This document shows positions 59,594-64,000 of a stretch of DNA of 64,000 nt, piece by piece; positions within the stretch are counted from its first letter, which is position 1, and each line of letters opens with the position of its first letter. The DNA is taken from contig NZ_JAHNZO010000006.1 of assembly GCF_018998565.1 (NCBI RefSeq), positions 1 to 64,000 of the forward strand, written 5' to 3'. This DNA comes from Paenibacillus oleatilyticus (GTDB lineage Bacteria > Bacillota > Bacilli > Paenibacillales > NBRC-103111). The notes under the pieces are model-generated. The model made no database searches and had not been told where the DNA came from. It worked only from the letters and a program-made list of their open reading frames with translations. The translations under genes were made by a program, and so were the position numbers.

Positions 59594-59635
59594 TAAAAAC
59601 CGCTTCCTCCGGCGGGCTTATCCGCCAAGAAAGCG
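59594..59635 (-). terminator. Terminator of tRNA-Pro
   Basis: CGCTTTCTTGGCGG pairs with CCGCCGGAGGAAGCG (one G-U and a bulge), followed by a T-rich run on the minus strand, 20 nt past the tRNA. Confidence 0.8.
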
Positions 59636-59654
59636 ATTCGGTCGTAACGTGCTA

Positions 59655-59728
59655 TCGGAGTAGCGGGATTCGAACCCACGGCCTCACCCACCCCAAGGGT
59701 GCGCGCTACCAGACTGCGCCATACCCCG
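59655..59728 (-). tRNA. tRNA-Pro(GGG)
   Basis: A 74-nt cloverleaf on the minus strand: acceptor CGGGGTA/TACTCCG, D arm GCGCAGTCTGGTAGCGC, anticodon arm CACCC-TTGGGGT-GGGTG (anticodon GGG), T arm GTGGG-TTCGAAT-CCCGC and discriminator A. CCA is not encoded. Reads CCC and CCU. Confidence 0.95.
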
Positions 59729-59807
59729 ATAATGATCCGGCAAAAAAATCCGGCAAAGAATATTATATCTTATGTCCTATCGATTGTAAAGAATTTTTCC
59801 ATAGAAA

Positions 59808-59836
59808 AGAAAAAACGCCCGAACCGCATTCGAGCG
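59808..59836 (-). terminator. Terminator downstream of hbs
   Basis: CGCCCGAA/TTCGAGCG stem (one mismatch), five-base loop, six T on the minus strand. Confidence 0.7.
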
Positions 59837-59891
59837 CCTTTTCGAGCCGGCACCGGCTCGCATTATGTAGAAAGCCTAAAGCCACAAGAGC

Positions 59892-60164
59892 TTACTGGAT
59901 TCCGTCTCTCAGCGCTTTGCCAGGTCTGAAGGCCGGGATTTTGCTGGAAGGAATTTCGATTTCTTCGCCGGTTTGCGGGTTGCGACCTTTGCGGGCGGAA
60001 CGCTCACGAACTTCGAAGTTGCCGAATCCGACCAATTGTACCTTATCTCCGCTTTGAAGCGCCTCGGAAATAGCTTCGAATACAGCTTCAACCGCTTTGG
60101 TTGCGTCCTTTTTGGAAAGCTCCGTGGATTCCGCTACCTTATTGATCAAATCGGATTTATTCAT
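59892..60164 (-). CDS. hbs: DNA-binding protein HU
   Basis: Histone-like nucleoid protein of 90 residues. [32 protein letters not shown] and [20 protein letters not shown] (the DNA-wrapping arm with its proline) are classical. The longer open frame upstream (to 60362) is rejected since HU begins at 60164, just after a GGAGGTG site. As in B. subtilis it lies beside spoIVA. Confidence 0.97.
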   Translation of the reverse strand: MNKSDLINKVAESTELSKKDATKAVEAVFEAISEALQSGDKVQLVGFGNFEVRERSARKGRNPQTGEEIEIPSSKIPAFRPGKALRDGIQ

Positions 60165-60310
60165 GCGATTCACCTCCCCCCGAAACAAACGAGTCCTGTT
60201 ACTTTCTTTGTTAACCGTTTCGCTGAAAAATATACATTCGGAACGATGCAAAGGTGAAAGAAACAACATTATAGTAATACACGCGTTAACCATTTTCAAG
60301 TGCAAACACA

Positions 60311-60337
60311 AAAAATGCACCCTTCGGAGTGCATTTT
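60311..60337. terminator. Terminator between spoIVA and hbs
   Basis: AAAAATGCAC and GTGCATTTTT flank C/G closing bases and a TTCG-type loop; T-runs on both strands. Confidence 0.85.
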
Positions 60338-60358
60338 TCACGAAAAATGAGAAGCATC

Positions 60359-61837
60359 TCACAAAATGATCGCAATGAGGCCGCCGGAGCCTTCGTTTAT
60401 AATCCGTCCAAGCGTTTCCTGAAGTTTGTAGCGCGCGTTGTCCGGCATCATGGCCAGCTTGCCTTGAATGCCTTCGCGCACGATCGAGTGCAGCGACCGT
60501 CCGAAAATATCGGATTCCCAGATTTTGAGCGGGTTGTCCTCGAAATCCTGCATCAGGTAGCGAACGAGCTCCTCGCTTTGCTTCTCTGTCCCGATAATCG
60601 GCGAGAATTCCGACTCCACGTCGACACGGATCATATGAATCGACGGTGCCGTCGCCTTAAGCCGGACGCCGAAGCGGGAACCTTGCCGGATGAGCTCCGG
60701 TTCGTCGAGCGCCATCTCCGCGAGCGTCGGCGGAGCAATTCCGTAGCCGGTCGTCTTGACCATTTCGAGCGCTTCGGCGAAGTGATCGTACTCCCGCTTG
60801 GCATGCGTAAAATCCTGCATGAGCTGCAGCAGGTGATCCTTGCCGCGGATTTCCACGCCGACGACCTCCATAAGAATGCGGTCATACAGCTCATCGGGCG
60901 CGTACAGATCGATTTCCGCAACGCCTTGCCCCATGTTCATTCCGGCCAGCGCCGCTTTATCGATAAATTCGTATTCCTCAAAGTGACTGACGACCCGATC
61001 CACGTCACGGAGCCTGCGGATGTCCTGTACCGTCTCGCGAACGGAGTTCTCGAAGCTGGAGCGGAGCCAGTGGTTTTCCTCCAGCACCATGACCCAGCTG
61101 GGCAGATTCACATTGACCTCGTGAACCGGGAATTCGTACAGCACTTCGCGAAGCACGGACATCATGTCGTCCTCGCTCATATTGGCAACGCTCATCGCCA
61201 CGACCGGCACGTCGTGCTTCGCCTGCAGCTCGTTGCGCAGCTCAATCACGGCATCGCTCTGCGGGCGGGTGGAGTTCACGATGACGATGAACGGCTTTCC
61301 GACTTCTTTCAGTTCGTTAATGATGCGTTCTTCCGCATCGACGTAGGAGGCGCGCGGAATTTCGGCGATCGACCCATCCGTCGTAATGACGACACCAAGC
61401 GTCGCATGCTCTTGAATCACCTTGCGCGTGCCGATTTCCGCGGCTTCCTGGAACGGAATCGCTTCATCGAACCACGGCGTATTGATCATCCTCGGGCCGT
61501 TCTCATCCTCATATCCTTTGGCGCCTTCGACAACATACCCGACGCAGTCGACCAGTCGAACGTTGACATTCAGTCCTTCAGCAACATGCAGCTGCACGGC
61601 ATTGTTCGGTACGAATTTCGGCTCCGTCGTCATAATCGTCCGTCCGGCGGCGCTTTGCGGCAATTCGTCGGTTGCCCGAATCCGGTCGGCTTCATTCTGG
61701 ATGTTCGGCAGCACGATCGACTCCATAAAGCGCTTGATGAACGTTGATTTTCCCGTACGGACCGCTCCAACGACCCCCAGGTAAATATCCCCGCCAGTAC
61801 GCTCTGCAATGTCCTTAAAGATATCCACTTTTTCCAA
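60359..61837 (-). CDS. spoIVA: Stage IV sporulation protein A (coat basement ATPase)
   Basis: ATPase that polymerises on the forespore surface to form the base of the spore coat. 492 residues. Walker [15 protein letters not shown] at about 24-37; a TRAFAC-type core through [12 protein letters not shown]-terminal region ending [10 protein letters not shown], used for membrane targeting. TTG start at 61837 after AGGAGG. Two sigma-E-like promoters lie upstream, which fits mother-cell expression. Confidence 0.97.
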   Translation of the reverse strand: MEKVDIFKDIAERTGGDIYLGVVGAVRTGKSTFIKRFMESIVLPNIQNEADRIRATDELPQSAAGRTIMTTEPKFVPNNAVQLHVAEGLNVNVRLVDCVGYVVEGAKGYEDENGPRMINTPWFDEAIPFQEAAEIGTRKVIQEHATLGVVITTDGSIAEIPRASYVDAEERIINELKEVGKPFIVIVNSTRPQSDAVIELRNELQAKHDVPVVAMSVANMSEDDMMSVLREVLYEFPVHEVNVNLPSWVMVLEENHWLRSSFENSVRETVQDIRRLRDVDRVVSHFEEYEFIDKAALAGMNMGQGVAEIDLYAPDELYDRILMEVVGVEIRGKDHLLQLMQDFTHAKREYDHFAEALEMVKTTGYGIAPPTLAEMALDEPELIRQGSRFGVRLKATAPSIHMIRVDVESEFSPIIGTEKQSEELVRYLMQDFEDNPLKIWESDIFGRSLHSIVREGIQGKLAMMPDNARYKLQETLGRIINEGSGGLIAIIL

Positions 61838-61896
61838 TGAGAATCCCTCCTACAGGTTGTTTAAGACGAAACTCGTACACGCTTTGGACTAGTACA

Positions 61897-61924
61897 AATA
61901 TATGTACGGCGGTTCAAAATATGA
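61897..61924 (-). promoter_or_regulatory. Sigma-E-type promoter of spoIVA (proximal)
   Basis: Minus strand TCATATT, 13 nt, CATATATT; full match to the sigma-E -35 consensus KMATATT and one mismatch to CATACAHT. About 60 nt before the start codon. Confidence 0.65.
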
Positions 61925-62004
61925 TGACAGGCGCAGAAATAATTTTCGCCGGAAATCCGGCTTTACCGTGTTCGCCGCTTGCGTCCTTAACTTCATCCCT
62001 GACA

Positions 62005-62033
62005 AATATATGTAGGAGATTCTACGATTATTC
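62005..62033 (-). promoter_or_regulatory. Sigma-E-type promoter of spoIVA (distal)
   Basis: Minus strand GAATAAT, 14 nt, CATATATT, with the same -10 and following bases (TTTGT) as the proximal copy. One mismatch in each element. Confidence 0.5.
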
Positions 62034-62046
62034 TAGCTATGGCAAG

Positions 62047-62086
62047 AAAAAAACCTCTATCACCTTGGAAAGAAGGTTGATAGAGG
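62047..62086 (-). terminator. Terminator of ferredoxin-lipoprotein operon
   Basis: CCTCTATCA-CCTT pairs with AAGG-TGATAGAGG (one bulged base), followed by seven T on the minus strand. Confidence 0.88.
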
Positions 62087-62091
62087 CTAGA

Positions 62092-62817
62092 TTAGAACGA
62101 TTCCGGAACGGGAACCGGCTTATTGTCTTTCCACATGTAAGCAAACGAGCGCGCAGGGATGAAATACGATTCCTGAACGAGCAGTGCGCGCAAATCCTGC
62201 TTAGCATCAAGCTTGCTTTGAAGCTGTTTCTTATCGATAAGCCGCATTATTTCAGGCGCATAATCGATGGCGACTTGCCCCGATTCGCTCATCAGGAACG
62301 GAAGCTTTACCGAGCGTGTATACATGCTGGTCACTTCCAGAGGCTTCCGGTTCAGCTTGGCGTAATCGATCGCGAAAAAGCCGGGAGCGACCGCTTCTCC
62401 CGTCGGCAGCGTGCCCGTCTTCGATTTGTAACGGTCCACCTCCTGCTGCAGTTCGACCGTCTGCTGGAACGAAGGCAAATCCATCATCTTGACCGTCGGC
62501 TTCGTCTCCGCATCGATCAGAACGTAGGTCGCCGTCCCGCCGTTCTCGAACGCATTGGCTGGCACTTCGCTAAGGTAACGCCCTTTCAGCTTTTTGAAAT
62601 CGATCGGATTTTGCTCATACAGCGGCGTGGTCGCCTCGAAGTTTTTGATTGGCAGCACGCCGGTTTTCGCCTTATATTGATCGACCGCGTTCTGAACGAC
62701 GATCACATACTCGCCGCTCGCGATCTGGTTCTCTTTGCGCATCTCCTTCGGATACATGCAGCCGCCGAGCAGCGTGCAGACCAGCAGCAAAGACGCCGCC
62801 TGCAGCCAACGCTTCAT
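62092..62817 (-). CDS. Lipoprotein of unknown function
   Basis: A 241-residue lipoprotein with lipobox LLGGC after a short signal (MKRWLQAASLLLVCT). The mature part has two similar segments, VDQYKAKTGVLPIKNFE and VDRYKSKTGTLPTGEAV, each followed by a Tyr/Asp-rich stretch with FKKL or AKLN, suggesting an internal duplication of about 100 residues. ATG 62817 overlaps the ferredoxin stop by one nt (TGATG). No enzymatic motif seen. Confidence 0.75.
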   Translation of the reverse strand: MKRWLQAASLLLVCTLLGGCMYPKEMRKENQIASGEYVIVVQNAVDQYKAKTGVLPIKNFEATTPLYEQNPIDFKKLKGRYLSEVPANAFENGGTATYVLIDAETKPTVKMMDLPSFQQTVELQQEVDRYKSKTGTLPTGEAVAPGFFAIDYAKLNRKPLEVTSMYTRSVKLPFLMSESGQVAIDYAPEIMRLIDKKQLQSKLDAKQDLRALLVQESYFIPARSFAYMWKDNKPVPVPESF

Positions 62818-63158
62818 CACCATTCCTCCTCCTGCTTTTCCAACTGCTTTCGTATAGCGCTCTTTAACGGATCCTCCGGCACGAGCACGGTAACAGGCCC
62901 GGTGATTTTCGCCTGACAGGCAAGACGATATCCGTCCTGCTGCAAGCCGCCAAGCTTCAGCTCCTCGTTGCGGTTCGGCTCAGCCAGCCCCGTACCGGCA
63001 TTCTCCGTCACGCGAACCTTGCACATCAGACAAGCCGCCTTGCCCCCGCACCGGGTACGGATATGCACGCGGGCGCGCCGTGCCGCGTCCAGAAGCGTCG
63101 TGCCGGGTCTTGCTTCAAACGTTTTGTTATCGGGTAAAAAAGTGACTTTCGCAGCCAT
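62817..63158 (-). CDS. [2Fe-2S] ferredoxin
   Basis: Plant/adrenodoxin-type ferredoxin, 113 residues. The cluster cysteines are in RCGGKAACLMCKV (C-x5-C-x2-C) and LACQAKI. The C-terminal tail is charged (IRKQLEKQEEEW). The partner reductase is unknown. It is coupled to the lipoprotein gene downstream and follows the nucleotidyltransferase-like gene by 17 nt, with GGAGGG at the start. Confidence 0.92.
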   Translation of the reverse strand: MAAKVTFLPDNKTFEARPGTTLLDAARRARVHIRTRCGGKAACLMCKVRVTENAGTGLAEPNRNEELKLGGLQQDGYRLACQAKITGPVTVLVPEDPLKSAIRKQLEKQEEEW

Positions 63159-63175
63159 ACGCGCCCTCCTTCCGG

Positions 63176-63790
63176 TTAACTATTCGCTTTCGGGTCGAGC
63201 AGCGTACGCAGCCTGTCGGCGAGGTCCCCGCTGAAGCGGTTGCGGACCATCAAATCATCGAGAGCCCGACTGTGACGCTCCGGCTCCCGGGCCCGGCACA
63301 CCCTTGCAATCGCTTCATAACGGTCCGGGCGGTCCCTCAGCACGTTAAACACCAGCTCGTGGGCCAGCGGCATTAGCCGGACAGTCTTTCCTTCGCCATA
63401 CGGAACAGCAAGCGCATGCTTCCGTGCCAAGTACTCGGCTTCCACGCAATATTCGCTGTCCATCGCCCGCACCTCGAAAGCACCGACCAGCTCCACCTTG
63501 ACGCCGTTCATCTCATAATGGCTGAGAATCGACCGATAGATGGGCGTTTCACTCTCCGTCTGATCGTCCGTCGCGTACCGTCGGAGCGCCATATGCAAAT
63601 CCTCCGCAGCGCGCCGGTCAGCGTATAAATCCAAGTCCCGGGGTAGCGCATTAAGCTGTACGCCTTGCAGCAGCAGTCCGGTACTGCCGCCGACGAGCCA
63701 AATGGAGTCAGCTCCCCGTGTATGTACGTCAAGCTTGGAAAAAATCTCCTTAAGCGGTTCCGGCACCGTGCCAAGTTGTTGAGTATTCAT
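63176..63790 (-). CDS. Nucleotidyltransferase-fold protein
   Basis: A 204-residue protein with a minimal nucleotidyltransferase signature: WLVGGSTGLLLQG (GGS) and, 8 residues on, RDLDLYAD (the two metal-binding aspartates), as in AbiEii- or ANT(2'')-like enzymes. VKVELVGAFEV may supply the third carboxylate. It lies between two ferredoxin genes on one strand, an unusual context. Substrate unknown; no antitoxin-like gene is seen beside it. Confidence 0.65.
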   Translation of the reverse strand: MNTQQLGTVPEPLKEIFSKLDVHTRGADSIWLVGGSTGLLLQGVQLNALPRDLDLYADRRAAEDLHMALRRYATDDQTESETPIYRSILSHYEMNGVKVELVGAFEVRAMDSEYCVEAEYLARKHALAVPYGEGKTVRLMPLAHELVFNVLRDRPDRYEAIARVCRAREPERHSRALDDLMVRNRFSGDLADRLRTLLDPKANS

Positions 63791-63817
63791 CTTATCATCC
63801 TATGCTAAGCAAAATGG

Positions 63818-64000
63818 TCAAAAATAAGGCTTATGCGCAACCGCGATGGCGCCCTCGCTTTTTACTTTCGCCTGACAGCCTAACCGAAAGCCTTGCTCCA
63901 GCTCGTCCGGCTCCAAATTGTCCAGCTCCTCTTCCGTCGGAGCGTTCAAGTGCTCCATGCCCTCGCTTACTTGACAGCGGCAACGGGAGCAGGTGCCGCG
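63818..64000 (-). CDS. [2Fe-2S] ferredoxin, N-terminus cut by window edge
   Basis: The last 60 codons of a second ferredoxin. GTCSRCRCQV carries the central cluster cysteines and LGCQAKV the last one; the sequence ends SEGAIAVAHKPYF. It resembles the neighbouring ferredoxin but is a different protein, so this operon has two [2Fe-2S] ferredoxins. The 5' end lies beyond 64000. Confidence 0.85.
   Translation of the reverse strand, partial: RGTCSRCRCQVSEGMEHLNAPTEEELDNLEPDELEQGFRLGCQAKVKSEGAIAVAHKPYF

Noticed and set aside
60268-60299. Sigma-A promoter for hbs (TTGAAA ... TATAAT)
   Set aside because: The spacer is 20 nt and there is no extended -10, so the pair is not convincing.
60329-61747. 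Plus-strand open frame of 472 codons
   Set aside because: Fully antisense to spoIVA, very Arg/His-rich, no domain and no ribosome binding site worth noting.
1-64000. CRISPR arrays, transposases, prophage or integrative elements
   Set aside because: No repeat-spacer series, transposase, integrase or phage structural genes seen; the only mobile-looking element is the palindrome at 51282-51499.

Overview
The window reads as chromosome from a spore-forming Firmicute close to Paenibacillus. Evidence: spoIVA, ypjB-family and GerMN genes; an SLH-domain surface protein; bacillithiol genes (bshA, bshB1); a menaquinol b6c complex (qcrABC); TRAP (mtrB); and a gene order that follows the Bacillus subtilis ypmB-to-spoIVA stretch with insertions and losses. 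Nearly all genes lie on the minus strand; only the phosphate transporter pair and a YitT-family gene are on the plus strand. No phage, IS transposase or CRISPR array was seen.

Layout. 1-12.6 kb: a dynamin-like GTPase cut by the left edge, nth, an SLH surface protein with about nine internal repeats, a GerMN lipoprotein, a cell-wall amidase, a short FtsH-like protease with an overlapping membrane partner, ypmB and a SAH/MTA deaminase. 12.8-14.5 kb (+): DUF47 protein and Pit transporter. 14.6-28 kb: rex-dinG, a TPR gene, panD-panC-panB, birA-cca, bshA, bshB1-mgsA, dapB, TPR gene, mazG. 28-36 kb: yitT, ypjB, ypjA, qcrC-qcrB-qcrA, ypiF, IDEAL protein, gamma carbonic anhydrase, unknown gene. 36-38 kb: histidine phosphatase and an ECF sigma/anti-sigma pair, then a candidate small RNA. 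38.2-49.6 kb: aromatic supra-operon aroC-aroB-aroH / trpEDCFBA-hisC-tyrA. 49.7-57.4 kb: small HTH protein, cheR, ndk, a 218-nt palindromic element, hepT-mqnA-ubiX-ubiA-menG-hepS, unknown gene, mtrB. 57.4-64 kb: PAP2 protein, an HprK paralog, tRNA-Pro(GGG), hbs, spoIVA, a lipoprotein, two ferredoxins flanking a nucleotidyltransferase-like gene (the second ferredoxin is cut by the right edge).

How the parts connect. Chorismate from aroC/aroB feeds tryptophan (trp genes), tyrosine/phenylalanine (aroH, tyrA, hisC) and, through MqnA, probably menaquinone by the futalosine route; HepS/HepT make the prenyl tail, UbiA/UbiX-type enzymes attach and process it, and MenG methylates the ring. Menaquinol is the substrate of QcrABC. 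TRAP (mtrB) is encoded about 10 kb from its evident target, a trp leader of (G/U)AG-type repeats with a terminator.

The most unusual signals are: a candidate 78-nt small RNA with a consensus promoter carrying a full-match cre (CcpA) operator and a CU-rich anti-Shine-Dalgarno segment (38078-38190); a duplicated TRAP-site segment covering the trpE ribosome binding site; the palindrome filling the ndk-hepT gap; an HprK-like paralog with a degenerate signature; and a promoter-leader-terminator arrangement before panB.
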